64,000 nucleotides of DNA from contig LODT01000022.1 in assembly GCA_001606155.1 (NCBI GenBank), positions 124,001 through 188,000 of the forward strand, read 5' to 3'. Position 1 is the stretch's first letter, and each line of letters starts with the position of its first letter. This document shows, one piece after another, positions 11,827 to 21,888 of the stretch. Both the position numbers and the translations under genes were made by a program. The DNA is from Tieghemostelium lacteum. Its lineage: Eukaryota > Evosea > Eumycetozoa > Dictyosteliales > Raperosteliaceae. Below the pieces are notes generated by a model. It was not told the origin of the DNA, ran no database searches, and worked only from the letters and a program-made list of their open reading frames with translations.

Positions 11827-12819
11827 ATGAATACATCAATCATCTTTATTTTATATGTTTTTTCATTTTTATTTAATTTAATTATTAGTATAATTAAATA
11901 TCTATTTAAAATATGTAAACCAGAGATTAAAAAAATCGATGGATTTAAAATAGTTAAAGCTCTAGGTAGTGGAAGTTATGGAAAAGTTTATGAAGCTATA
12001 GAAATAGCTACAAGATGTAATGTTGCTATTAAATGTATTAGCAACAAGGATTACAGATCTGCAAAAATGGAAATACATTTATTAAAACAGTTAAACCACC
12101 CAAATATTGCTAAATTATACAATGTTATCTGTGGTCAAGAAGAAATATATTTAGTATTGGAATTGGTACAGGGGTGTACTCTAATGGATAAGATGAAGAA
12201 ATATAGAGTAGTCCCAGAACAGACAGCTATGATGTGGATGAGTCAGATTTCTAGCGCTGTCTCTTATATTCATAACAAACATATCATCCACAGAGATATA
12301 AAACCAGAGAATTTAATGGTAGATTGCTTCGGCAATATTAAATTAATTGATTTTGGTTTAGGTGATCAACATAATATCACCAATCTCCATGGAATTAGTG
12401 GTACCGTTACTTGTGGTTCATCCGAAATGTTAAATCCCAGAACTACATATGACGGTATGCAGAATGACGTTTGGTCACTTGGTGTTCTTTTGTATATAAT
12501 GGTAACAGGTGAACATCCATTCGATCCAGATGTAAGTGGAAGAGTTGGAAATAAAATGAATAAGACAGCTTATGGTCAATGGTTATATGAAGAGCTGATT
12601 AAAAAGACTGTAAGCTGCAACTTTCACATTCCAGAGTATGTCACCCCAGAGTGTCAGGATCTGATTAGAAGATGCTTAATGAATAGATATAATAGAATTA
12701 GCTCTTCACAAATCAAATATCATAGCTGGTTTCAATCTAGAAGAGATCAAATTTTCAGAGTCAATTCTAGATGCCAAGCAATCTCATCATCAAAGAGTCC
12801 ATTGTGCAAATTTACATAG
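11827..12819 (+). CDS. CAMK/AMPK-like protein kinase with N-terminal membrane segment
   Basis: Serine/threonine kinase, one exon, 330 residues. Residues about 4-28 are strongly hydrophobic (IIFILYVFSFLFNLIISII) and are followed by basic residues, which predicts a membrane anchor or signal-anchor with the kinase facing the cytosol. Kinase domain about 40-300: glycine loop LGSGSYGKV, VAIK lysine 69, HRD near 154 (IIHRDIKPENLMVD), DFG near 174 (LIDFGLGD) and DVWSLGVLLYIMVTGEHPF. The HRDIKPEN and the last motif are typical of the CAMK/AMPK group. The activation segment ends CGSSEML instead of a normal APE; the Glu is kept but Ala-Pro are replaced. Catalytic Lys and Asp residues are present, so it is probably active. 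The nearest family is uncertain. No further domain follows the kinase. Confidence 0.8.
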   Translation: MNTSIIFILYVFSFLFNLIISIIKYLFKICKPEIKKIDGFKIVKALGSGSYGKVYEAIEIATRCNVAIKCISNKDYRSAKMEIHLLKQLNHPNIAKLYNVICGQEEIYLVLELVQGCTLMDKMKKYRVVPEQTAMMWMSQISSAVSYIHNKHIIHRDIKPENLMVDCFGNIKLIDFGLGDQHNITNLHGISGTVTCGSSEMLNPRTTYDGMQNDVWSLGVLLYIMVTGEHPFDPDVSGRVGNKMNKTAYGQWLYEELIKKTVSCNFHIPEYVTPECQDLIRRCLMNRYNRISSSQIKYHSWFQSRRDQIFRVNSRCQAISSSKSPLCKFT

Positions 12820-13416
12820 ATCTCTTTGAAAATATTGGAATTTAGTTGTTATGTAATTTAAACTATTATATTAAGAGTATTCAGTAATAATTACAACCAT
12901 ACTCATTTTAATACCTAATGCATGGAATGATTGTATGTCTATTTGTTAGAATTAAACAATCATTCATAAAGCATTAGAATCAATAATATATATTTATTTT
13001 TATTTATAATTATTTATTGATTGGAGTCTCACATGTGAGCTTCAACTCAAATTAAAATTTAGATTTAAGGGGTTTCATTGCCTCTCAAATTCTTTAACAT
13101 TTTAAATGGTTTAGCCATTTCTATACAACTTAAACTAAACAGAACAATTTATGAAAATTCGAAAATCCTACATAATATTCCAAACCAACAGAATACAATA
13201 GAAACTATTAAATTTCCAAATTCCAACTCCAAATTCCTTTTCTAAACTTCCTCTATAAGATACATCCCTAATTATAAAAATAAACAATTAAAACTTTGCC
13301 TCTAGTGAGGCTTCATAAATACTTAATCTAATAGTTATAATGCTGAGCCATTGACCTTTTTGAAGAGGTGGATATCAATCAAATTTAAAATTTATATTTT
13401 TTTTAGTTTTTAATAA
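12820..13416. other. intergenic region rich in inverted repeats
   Basis: No coding sequence. It contains a long imperfect hairpin (12915-12977, separate entry), a perfect palindrome TCACATGTGA at 13029-13038, and a small stem GCCTCTAGTGAGGC at 13298-13311. Base composition is a little less AT-rich between 13020 and 13340 than in neighbouring gaps. The last 80 bases with T9 should be the promoter of the gene at 13417. Confidence 0.45.
12915..12977. repeat. imperfect hairpin with two matched stem blocks
   Basis: The left arm CTAATGC-atg-GAATGATTGT pairs with the right arm ACAATCATTC-ataaa-GCATTAG. These are two perfect stem blocks (7 and 10 bp) around an internal loop and a 21-base terminal loop. 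It lies about 100 bases past the stop of the kinase gene. It could be a structured RNA, a small inverted-repeat element or a transcript end; the sequence does not decide. Confidence 0.55.
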
Positions 13417-15099
13417 ATGACAACATCAACAACATTACAAACAATAACACTACCAAATATTATTATCAAAGTTATTTTAGAATATTTACTCAATAGAGTG
13501 GTAGAATTTGATTATTTGATTGATTTTATTCATAGATATACATTGATTTCAAAGAAATGGAATGAAGAGATAATTGGAAAGTTAAAAGTAAATAATAGTT
13601 TAACAACAACAAGTTGCAACTATGAATTGATAAATAAATGGAATAGATTAGCAGATAGATATAAGGTTGATTATGAGGTACAGTTAGAAGTTTATAAAAA
13701 AACAATTGAAAATTCAGAGATAAGAGATAGGGTAGTTTCTATAAGAAATAGTATTGGACTATTCACTAAGGATGATTACAACTATTACAAAAACATTAGA
13801 GATATATCACTAAAGATAAAGATATCTATTCATGAATTTGAACATGATCTACCACTGTTAATAGATTATTCTAAAAGGGTTAATCATGAATTGACCCTTT
13901 TTTCTGATTTCAGTTATCCTAAACTTTCAGAAAAGGTTTCAGAGACTTTTTTCAACCAGAGTATATTTAAAAGTTTGTCATTGTCCTATTTTACAATATC
14001 AGAGATGAATCATCATAATGAACTGTCACTACTTCAACAACTTAATTTATTTTCAGTAGTGGTCAGTGTTGATAGTCTAAGTTCTATACTATCAAGATCA
14101 CCAAACTTGTTTAAATTGGTCTTGAATGAAATTGATATAGCTGATGGCGATTATAATATAGTATTGAAATTGATTTCAAATGTCAGTTTAAAATACCAAA
14201 AACTCAACCATCTATTAATTCATTCCAATAAGTACACTGTATCTTATAGTAGCTTCGTTGATCTAATAAATACGATAAAATGTCAAAATGTTGATTTCAG
14301 AATAGTCATTGAATCACCTGAACAAAATCAATTAGTAATTGATAACACCTCAATTGAAAAATTCAGAATAATATTAGAACAAAATTATTCTAAAATTGAT
14401 ATATTTTCAATTTGGAAAGATAAATCTAATCTCAGAGATATATATCTAAGTACAGGTGTATCTATAGAAGATATGAATAAATTAATAAGTTTAGATACAC
14501 TCCATTTCCATGATGATAAAATGGTATCTCAAGTGAAAATTGCATCTCTAAGAGAATTAAAAACCAAAACGTGTCCAATACATACCATTAAAATAATCCT
14601 GCAAAACAACATAGGCATTACTAAATTGGACGTATTCATAATGTCAGCTAAAAAATTAGCAAAGATACTTGATTCAAAGTCATTTCCAACATTGACCTCA
14701 CTGGTCATTAAATATGTTCATCCAGCTGAGAGAGACATCAATGTTGATGCTCTTTTATCATTATTTCAAAACAATAGAAATCTTCAGTATATATCTATAC
14801 AAAACTGTAAATCCATATCTCTAAAGAATCCACAAGAATTTGTAATGTCAATACTTCAAGTAAACAGTATCCTCATAAGCTTTATTGTCCATTTTAATTT
14901 TACTACAAATGAAGATAAAATTGAAGACAATATTGATTTCAATTTATTGGATACAATATTTTCAAATAATAGAACTATACAAAAACTATTATTACCTTCA
15001 ACTATTAGTAATGATGTAAATATAATTTACAGTCAGAAACTAATTAACATTTTCAACAAACATTCTGTTATTAGAACAACAAATGTTGATGATAAATAG
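13417..15099 (+). CDS. F-box/LRR-like family protein (copy 1)
   Basis: First of a large paralogous family in this window. One exon, 560 residues. Residues 11-52 (LPNIIIKVILEYLLNR ... LISKKWNEEIIGKL) look like an F-box-like motif, which in known proteins binds Skp1 in SCF ubiquitin ligases. The rest is a series of degenerate leucine-rich segments with 'SRSPNLFKLVL'-type repeats, a central FSIWKDKSNLRDI motif near residue 331, and the tail LLLPSTIS...KLINIFNKHSVIR. I infer a substrate receptor, but no function is known to me and the F-box match is by eye. No signal peptide or membrane helix. Closest neighbours in style are 15507, 17452 and 19502. Confidence 0.75.
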   Translation: MTTSTTLQTITLPNIIIKVILEYLLNRVVEFDYLIDFIHRYTLISKKWNEEIIGKLKVNNSLTTTSCNYELINKWNRLADRYKVDYEVQLEVYKKTIENSEIRDRVVSIRNSIGLFTKDDYNYYKNIRDISLKIKISIHEFEHDLPLLIDYSKRVNHELTLFSDFSYPKLSEKVSETFFNQSIFKSLSLSYFTISEMNHHNELSLLQQLNLFSVVVSVDSLSSILSRSPNLFKLVLNEIDIADGDYNIVLKLISNVSLKYQKLNHLLIHSNKYTVSYSSFVDLINTIKCQNVDFRIVIESPEQNQLVIDNTSIEKFRIILEQNYSKIDIFSIWKDKSNLRDIYLSTGVSIEDMNKLISLDTLHFHDDKMVSQVKIASLRELKTKTCPIHTIKIILQNNIGITKLDVFIMSAKKLAKILDSKSFPTLTSLVIKYVHPAERDINVDALLSLFQNNRNLQYISIQNCKSISLKNPQEFVMSILQVNSILISFIVHFNFTTNEDKIEDNIDFNLLDTIFSNNRTIQKLLLPSTISNDVNIIYSQKLINIFNKHSVIRTTNVDDK

Positions 15100-15506
15100 C
15101 CTATTCTAATAATTATATTTCAATAGTAATACTAATAGAAACTATAGAATATATATATAAAGAACTAAGTCAAAATATAAATTTTTTATGATATTTTAAT
15201 TACATTTCAATTAAAACAATTTTACTAGTATTATTTGAATATTAAAATTTAAATTCATAGGATAATTTTATGTAATTTTATAAGTACTTTATTGAAGATA
15301 AATTCCATTGGTGATAATGGAACATTGATATGATTTCAAATTTTTGAGGTTAAATTCAGGGTTTTTACAAGAGTGTTAAGAATTCGAGATTATGATGTCA
15401 TAATAAATTTAATCTCATTCATTTAAGTTAATCATACAACTCAAAAGAAACTAGCTCCAAAGATTTTTACTCTTTTAAATTATACCTTTTTATTATTTTC
15501 ATTTTT
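15100..15506. other. intergenic region between convergent family copies
   Basis: This 407-base A/T-rich gap lies between two convergent F-box/LRR-like copies. It should contain both 3' untranslated regions. No residual coding similarity to the family stands out and no structured RNA is seen. Confidence 0.4.
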
Positions 15507-17199
15507 TTAAGTTACTCTAATGACTGAGTATTTGTTAAAAATGTGAATGAGTTTCTGATTATATAAAACTTTACGAATTGTAACGGTAGAAGGTAAGAAT
15601 AGTTTCTTAATTGTTGTGTTATTTGAAAGAATTTCATCAAGTAAATTGTAATCAATTTTATCTTCACTATAGTTTTCATTTGGTCCAAAGTGTACAATTA
15701 AACTAATATAGCTTCTGTTGACTTGAACTATTGACATTAAAAATGACTGAGGGTTTTCCATCGTAATATCATAGTTTCGAATTTTTAACCATCTTAGGGT
15801 GGTATTGTTTTGGAATGCTGATAAAACGACATTCTCTTCACATTTCTTTTTTCTCTGACAAACACTTTCAATGAAAAGATCTGAAAGGGTTGGAAATTGT
15901 TGTGAATCTAGAATACTGACAAATTCATTGATTTCAAGTTGATTAAGTCTCATTTTTGTGATATTTGGGTTGATTTTCAGTATCTGATCAACGATAGAAA
16001 ATGTAAAACCTAAGATTTTCAATTCTTCCAATTTTGGTAATTTTGTTGGGTTAATATACTTTTCTAACTCATCTCTATTGCCTTGAATATATCTGATTTC
16101 CAGTTTCTCTAAATTCGCCATTTCGGGTATATAATCTTTGAAATAGATATAAATGTCTTTAAGATGTGATTTATCTTTCCAAATTGAAAACAAATCAAAC
16201 TCCATTGTTTCATCATTATTTGTATGAGATTTGACATCAATTGAGGTGAATCGAAATTTCTCAATAGAGGTATTATCAATAACTGCTGATGTGATTTCTT
16301 CTTTTGTTGAGTATTTAATATCGTCGAAAATTATAAAAACATGTTTACATTGAACTCTATTTAATAGATCAAAAAAACTGTTTACCGATATTGTGTCATT
16401 TGAAAAAATACTAAGTTCCTGGAATTTAATACTGGAATCCGCAATACATTTTACTATGGTGTCAAATGTACAATCTAATAGAATAATGCAATCAATAGAT
16501 AATTTCTCTAAATTTGGTGATCTTGATAGTATTGAACTGAATGCATTTTTACTAATCTTCATATATTCCAAATTAAAATGTCGAAGTTGTGTCAATTGAT
16601 TGTGATAACCCAATTCAGTGATTGTCACAGACCCATTAATTTTTAATCTTGTGAATAAATTTTGATTGAAAACAATCTCTGAAATATTCTCTGGAATTTC
16701 TTGATAATTTATCTCGTTAGATAATTCTAATTTATATTTAATATTATCACAAAACTCTATAGGTTCCGATAATAGAGTTCCTGAATCGAAATTATCTATC
16801 CAAAACCCTACTTCTTTCAGGTTTTTGTAATATTTGTAATCAGATTTAGTGAGTTTATCATTCAAATTGGTAAAAGTTACTACTTTATCTCTTATTTCTC
16901 CTCCAAGTTTATTCATGTCAAGCAAAGCTTTTGACTTTAGTTCAAACGTAATCTTATATCTATCAGCTAATCGAACCCATTTGCTAATCAATTCATAGTT
17001 ACTACTTATTGTTTGTTGTTAATCTATTATTTACTTTTAACTTTCCAATTATCTCTTCATTCCATTTCTTTGAAATCAATGTATATCTATGAATAAAATC
17101 AATCAAATATTCAAAATCATCTATTCTATTGAGTATATATTCTAATATATCTTTAATAATAATATTGGGTAGTATTGTTAGTTTTACTAATGTTGTCAT
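15507..17199 (-). pseudogene. F-box/LRR-like copy 2, one-base frameshift
   Basis: Nearly a full copy of the gene at 17452-19158 on the opposite strand, head to head with it. The N-terminal 60 codons (17199 down to about 17015, start ATG 17199) run into a stop. Reading resumes in another frame from about 17005 to 15507 (SNYELISKWVRLADRYKITF). Comparison with the partner shows one extra A (T on the plus strand) within 17012-17014; otherwise the reading is continuous. FSIWKDKSHLKDI and the tail IHIFNKYSVIRVT are intact. The remaining 490 codons are free of stops, so the break is recent or is a sequencing/assembly error. I call it a pseudogene provisionally. Confidence 0.7.
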
Positions 17200-17451
17200 T
17201 TTTGCTTTCAAAAATATCTATTGACATTTAAAAAAAATTGCAAATAAAAATTAAAACAAAATAAATTTAAAAACCCTAATTATATTATAATAAAAGATTT
17301 TTTAGAATTTTCATTTAATAGAACAATAGAATTTGATATATCATTCAAAGGTTAATCATTTATTTTTTTCATTTTTCACAATATTGATTAAAACTATTTT
17401 TGTTTTTTAAATTTGCAATTTTATTTGTCTAGAAATAATTTGATAATCAAA
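17200..17451. promoter_or_regulatory. short divergent promoter at the axis of the inverted duplication
   Basis: About 250 A/T-rich bases separate the two head-to-head copies. It must contain both promoters and is the unpaired centre of the inverted repeat. No clear symmetrical element was found in it. Confidence 0.4.
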
Positions 17452-19158
17452 ATGACAACAACATTTGTAAAACCAACAATACTACCCAATATTATTATTA
17501 AAGATATATTAGAATATATACTCAATAGAATAGATGATTTTGAATATTTGATTGATTTTATTCATAGATATACATTGATTTCAAAGAAATGGAATGAAGA
17601 GATAATTGGAAAGTTAAAAGTAAATAATAGATTAACAACAACAATAAATAGTAACTATGAAATAATAAAAAATTGGGTTCGATTAGCTGATAGATATAAG
17701 ATTACGTTTGAACTAAAGTTAAAAAATAATGGCTTATTTGACTTGTACAAACTTATAGGAGTAATAGGAGATAAAGTAGTAACTTTTACCAATTTGAATG
17801 ATAAACTCACTAAATCTGACTACAACTATTACAAAAACCTGAAAGAAGTAGGGTTTTGGATAGATAGATTCGATTCAGGAATTCTATTATCAGAGTTTTG
17901 TGATAATATTAAATATAAATTAGAACTATCTTACCAGAAAAATTATCAAGAAATTCCAGAGAATATTACAGAGATTGTTTTCAATCAAAATTTATTCACA
18001 AGATTAAAAATTAGTAGGTCTGTGACAATCACTGAATTGGGTTATCACAATCAATTGACACAACTTCGACATTTTAATTTGGAATATATAAAGATTAGTA
18101 AAAATGCATTCAGTTCAATACTATCAAGATCACCAAATTTAGAGAAATTATCTATTGATCGCATTATTCTATTAGATTGTACATTTGACATCATTTTACA
18201 ATGTATAGCGGATATCAGTATTAAATTCCAGAACCTTAGTATTGTTTTAGATAAGAATATTTCAATATCGGTAAACAGTGTTTTAGATCTATTAAATAGA
18301 GTTCAATGTAAACATGTTGATATTACTTTCTTCAATATTAAATACTCAACAAAAGAAGAAATCACATCAGCAGTTATTGATAATACCTCTATTGAGAAAT
18401 TTCGATTCACCTCATTTGATGCCAGATCTTATACAAATAATAAAACAATGGTGTTTGATTTGTTTTCAATTTGGAAAGATAAATCAAATCTGAAAGACAT
18501 TGCTATCGGTTTCGAAGATTATATAACCGAAATGGTGAATTTAGAGAAACTGGAAATCAGATATATTCAAGGCAATAGAGATGAGTTAGAAAAGTATATT
18601 AACCCAACAAAATTACCAAAATTGAAAGAATTGAAAATCTTAGTTTGTAACTTTCCTACTATCGATCAGATACTGAAAATCAACCCAAATATCACAAAAA
18701 TGAAACTTTATGAACTTGAAATCAATGAATTTGTCAGTATACTAGATTCACAACAATTTCCAACACTTTCAGATCTTTTCATTGAAATTGTTCGTCAGAG
18801 AAAAAAGAAATGTGAAGAGAATGTCATTTTATCAGCATTCCAAAACAATACCACCCTAAGATGGTTAAAAATTAGAAACTATGATATTACGATGGAAAAC
18901 CCTCAGTCATTTTTAATGTCAATAGTTCAAGTCAACAGAAGCTATATTAGTTTAATTGTACACTTTGGACCAAATGAAAACTATAGTGAAGATAAAATTG
19001 ATTACAATTTACTTGATGAAATTCTTTCAAATAACACAACAATTAAGAAACTATTCTTACCTTCTACCATTACAATTCGTAAAGTTTTATATAATCAGAA
19101 ACTCATTCACATTTTCAACAAATACTCAGTCATTAGAGTAACTTACAGTGGAATGTAA
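17452..19158 (+). CDS. F-box/LRR-like family protein (copy 3), intact arm of inverted pair
   Basis: One exon, 568 residues from the ATG at 17452, chosen because it precedes TTTFVKPTILPNIII, as in the other copies. F-box-like segment about 8-50, degenerate LRRs with LSRSPNLEKLSI, FSIWKDKSNLKDI near 341, and tail LFLPST ... IHIFNKYSVIRVT. The last ~180 residues are almost identical to the copy at 15507, whereas the first half and middle differ by many substitutions and small indels (for example IGVIGDKVV versus GGEIRDKVV). A relic C-terminal piece of yet another copy follows at 19177. Function as for the family: putative Skp1-linked receptor, inferred. Confidence 0.75.
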   Translation: MTTTFVKPTILPNIIIKDILEYILNRIDDFEYLIDFIHRYTLISKKWNEEIIGKLKVNNRLTTTINSNYEIIKNWVRLADRYKITFELKLKNNGLFDLYKLIGVIGDKVVTFTNLNDKLTKSDYNYYKNLKEVGFWIDRFDSGILLSEFCDNIKYKLELSYQKNYQEIPENITEIVFNQNLFTRLKISRSVTITELGYHNQLTQLRHFNLEYIKISKNAFSSILSRSPNLEKLSIDRIILLDCTFDIILQCIADISIKFQNLSIVLDKNISISVNSVLDLLNRVQCKHVDITFFNIKYSTKEEITSAVIDNTSIEKFRFTSFDARSYTNNKTMVFDLFSIWKDKSNLKDIAIGFEDYITEMVNLEKLEIRYIQGNRDELEKYINPTKLPKLKELKILVCNFPTIDQILKINPNITKMKLYELEINEFVSILDSQQFPTLSDLFIEIVRQRKKKCEENVILSAFQNNTTLRWLKIRNYDITMENPQSFLMSIVQVNRSYISLIVHFGPNENYSEDKIDYNLLDEILSNNTTIKKLFLPSTITIRKVLYNQKLIHIFNKYSVIRVTYSGM

Positions 19159-19176
19159 GAATAGTTTATAATATTA

Positions 19177-19404
19177 GTACTTCAAGCCAACTCAATCTTC
19201 ATTAGCTTTATAGTTATAATTACCACATATAGTAAATATTGTGATGAAAATGTTGATCCAATACTCTTATATAATAGAACAATTCAAAGGCTATTATTAC
19301 CTTCAACAATAAGAACAAATTTAAATATAGTTTATAGTACGAATCTACTTAACATTTACAATAAACACTCAGTTATTAGAGTAACCAATATTCTGGAATT
19401 ATAA
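19177..19404 (+). pseudogene. C-terminal relic of an F-box/LRR-like gene
   Basis: An open stretch of 75 codons with no start reads VLQANSIFISFIV ... RTIQRLLLPST ... LLNIYNKHSVIRVTN, clearly the last part of a family member. It is closest in style to copy 1 (13417), not to the gene directly upstream. It lies only about 20 bases after the stop of copy 3, so it marks a lost tandem copy or the scar of a recombination that replaced the upstream part. Confidence 0.7.
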
Positions 19405-19501
19405 ACAGAGGTGGGATACAAAATAATAAATTATCATTATTTATAACATTTATTCGCTTATACTGAAGTTTTGTTTTTATTTTTTTTTAAAAATCTATAA
19501 G

Positions 19502-21250
19502 ATGACAACAAAACTACCAAATATTATTGTTAAAGTAATTTTAGAATATTTACTTAATAGAATAATAGAATTTGATTATTTGGTTGATTTTATACATAGA
19601 TTTACATTGATTTCAAAGAAATGGAATGAAGAGATAATTAGAAAGTTAAAAGTATATAATAGATTAACATCAACACAAGATGGTGACTATGAGATAATAG
19701 GGAAGTGGTGTCAATTAGCTAAAAGATATCACATTGATTATGAAGTGGCATTAGAACTTTGTAATAATAGAATTGATTATGAAATACTAAGAGATAGAGT
19801 AGTTACAATTCAAAATGCAGTTGAATCATTTACTAAAGTTGAATACAACTATTATAAATATCTAAAAGAAATAACATTTAAAATTAGATTAACAGAACAT
19901 GAATTCCCACAATCAACAGAGTATTCAGATACAATAGATTACAATTTAGAATTAATTAACATTAGCCAACAAGATACAATTTCTAGTAATATATTAGAGA
20001 TACTGTTCAATCAAAAGTCATTTAAAAGAGTACAATTGTACAAAATGAAAATAGAGGGTATGAATTATCACAGTGAATTATCACTACAAAGACTTATTTT
20101 AATTGAAATTAGTGTGGATGAAAATGCACTATGTTCAATATTATCAAGATCACCAAATTTAGAGAAAATATCGCTGTGTATGGTGGATATATGTAATGGT
20201 GAGTTTGGTAGCATATTGAAATGTATTGCAGATGTCAGTACTCAATTCAAAAAACTCAATTTACTATTTATCAATGAATATAAAGCAGCAGTGGCTTTTA
20301 AAACTATTGTTGATCTACTCAATAGGATACAATGTAAATCTGTTTTAATAGACTTTAAATACATTGTCTGTGAAGAGATTGAATCAGTAATTGAAAATAC
20401 CTATATAGAGATATTTAGATTTAAAAATTGGGAGGTACTACTAAAAGATGCAGCTAAACTGGATTTGCTCACGATTAATATGTTATTTAAATGGAAGGAT
20501 AAATCACATCTAGAAGATGTCTATATAGAAGCTGGTGATAGTCTTATGGTTTTAGAATCTATGAATGAAATGGTGAATCTAAAGAAACTAGAAATCTATT
20601 ATTGGGGTTCATACAATAGTTTATCTAGCAATTGTAATCAGCTAACGAATTATTTATTGCCTACAAAATTACCAAATCTTACAAATCTAAAATTGGAATT
20701 GGATAAATTTGGTTTTACTTTTATTCCAGATATACTTAAAGTACATCCTAAGGTTACTAGTTTGGGAGTTGGTAGATCTGGAGTGTCTACTAAGGAATTA
20801 GTTATCTTACTAGACTCAAAACAGTTCCCAACACTGACCGATCTGTCAATTGACAGAGTATTTAAACTCAATGATATATTTGAAGATATGGAGGCTTATA
20901 ATGAGAATGCAATGTTACCTATATTCCAAAATAATAGTACTCTAAGAATGCTTAGAATCATAGATTGTGAAATCAATGTAAAGAACCCACCATCATTTAT
21001 AATGTCAGTACTTCAAGTCAACAGAATCTATAGTAGTTTTATAGTATATTTTCAACCATTAGTTCAATATCTAAATTTTTATATTGATTACAATTTATTT
21101 GAACAAACTCTTTCAAATAATACAGTAATTAAAAAACTATTATTACCCTCTACTGCTTCACGTTATGGACATGTAAAGTACAGTCAAGAACTTATTAACC
21201 TTTTCAACAAATACTCAGTAAATAGAGTAACCTATTTGTATGTACAATAG
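19502..21250 (+). CDS. F-box/LRR-like family protein (copy 4)
   Basis: One exon, 582 residues. It starts MTTKLPNIIVKVILEYLLNR, with LISKKWNEEIIRKLKV completing the F-box-like segment at about 5-48. LRR-like segments include LSRSPNLEKISL. The central motif is LFKWKDKSHLEDV near 331, and the tail is LINLFNKYSVNRVT. It diverges from copies 1-3 through most of the LRR region, with an insert around MVVLESMNEMVNLKKLEI-type sequence. Tandem in the same direction as copy 3. Promoter T run at about 19471-19488. Confidence 0.75.
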   Translation: MTTKLPNIIVKVILEYLLNRIIEFDYLVDFIHRFTLISKKWNEEIIRKLKVYNRLTSTQDGDYEIIGKWCQLAKRYHIDYEVALELCNNRIDYEILRDRVVTIQNAVESFTKVEYNYYKYLKEITFKIRLTEHEFPQSTEYSDTIDYNLELINISQQDTISSNILEILFNQKSFKRVQLYKMKIEGMNYHSELSLQRLILIEISVDENALCSILSRSPNLEKISLCMVDICNGEFGSILKCIADVSTQFKKLNLLFINEYKAAVAFKTIVDLLNRIQCKSVLIDFKYIVCEEIESVIENTYIEIFRFKNWEVLLKDAAKLDLLTINMLFKWKDKSHLEDVYIEAGDSLMVLESMNEMVNLKKLEIYYWGSYNSLSSNCNQLTNYLLPTKLPNLTNLKLELDKFGFTFIPDILKVHPKVTSLGVGRSGVSTKELVILLDSKQFPTLTDLSIDRVFKLNDIFEDMEAYNENAMLPIFQNNSTLRMLRIIDCEINVKNPPSFIMSVLQVNRIYSSFIVYFQPLVQYLNFYIDYNLFEQTLSNNTVIKKLLLPSTASRYGHVKYSQELINLFNKYSVNRVTYLYVQ

Positions 21251-21521
21251 AATCAATTAGATATGTATTCACACGTCTTGTATATTCTATAGAGGATAAT
21301 AGTTTGAAAATATATTTTATAATGAGAAAATAATTAATATTTTAGACAAATATGAACTACTATTCAAGATTGGTTATAGTAATATACCAACCAAATAGTA
21401 AAACCCTGTCTTATCATCATTTTTAATTAAATGTATTGACAAATATTAATAAAAAACTATATAAATATTTCTTATTCAATTTTATTCATTTATATATTTA
21501 TAAAATTACATAACAATCAAA

Positions 21522-21789
21522 ATGATCTATAGTAAGTATAAGATTCAAAACTTTAAAGTAACTTAAACTAACTTAAAAATTATAAATAGAAAATTTATCT
21601 TCAATTCCTTCAATTAATTGTTCTTCTGTTTCCAGAGGTTCTATTTCAATCTCAATTGGTAGAAATGTACCTAAACAAAATAATTATATGTTATCAAATT
21701 TCTGGGGTGGAAGAGGTGGATGTGGTAGTGGATGTGGAAGAAGAAATGATGTTAATATTGATATTGATATTTGTATAAATATTTTTTAA
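21522..21789 (+). CDS. small Ser/Gly/Cys-rich protein, hssA-like, with 10-base first exon
   Basis: My model has exons 21522-21531 and 21590-21789, 69 residues. The 58-base intron has a perfect GTAAGT donor and AAATAG acceptor and joins A|AA as Lys. The product is Ser-rich at the start (NLSSIPSINCSSVSRGSISI), then has a Gly/Cys cluster (WGGRGGCGSGCGRR) and a short hydrophobic Asp/Ile tail. Tiny first exons and Ser/Gly/Cys-rich small products are typical of the dictyostelid hssA/2C/7E group of developmentally expressed genes, whose function is unknown. The match is one of style rather than alignment. It sits alone between two family members and has a short T-rich upstream region. Confidence 0.55.
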
Positions 21790-21888
21790 TATATAAAATT
21801 TTCTTTGGATATTAATATCTAATTATTCATATAAATTTAATCTAAAAATTCTATACCTCTTACATTTTTTTTTTTTATTATTTTTAAT

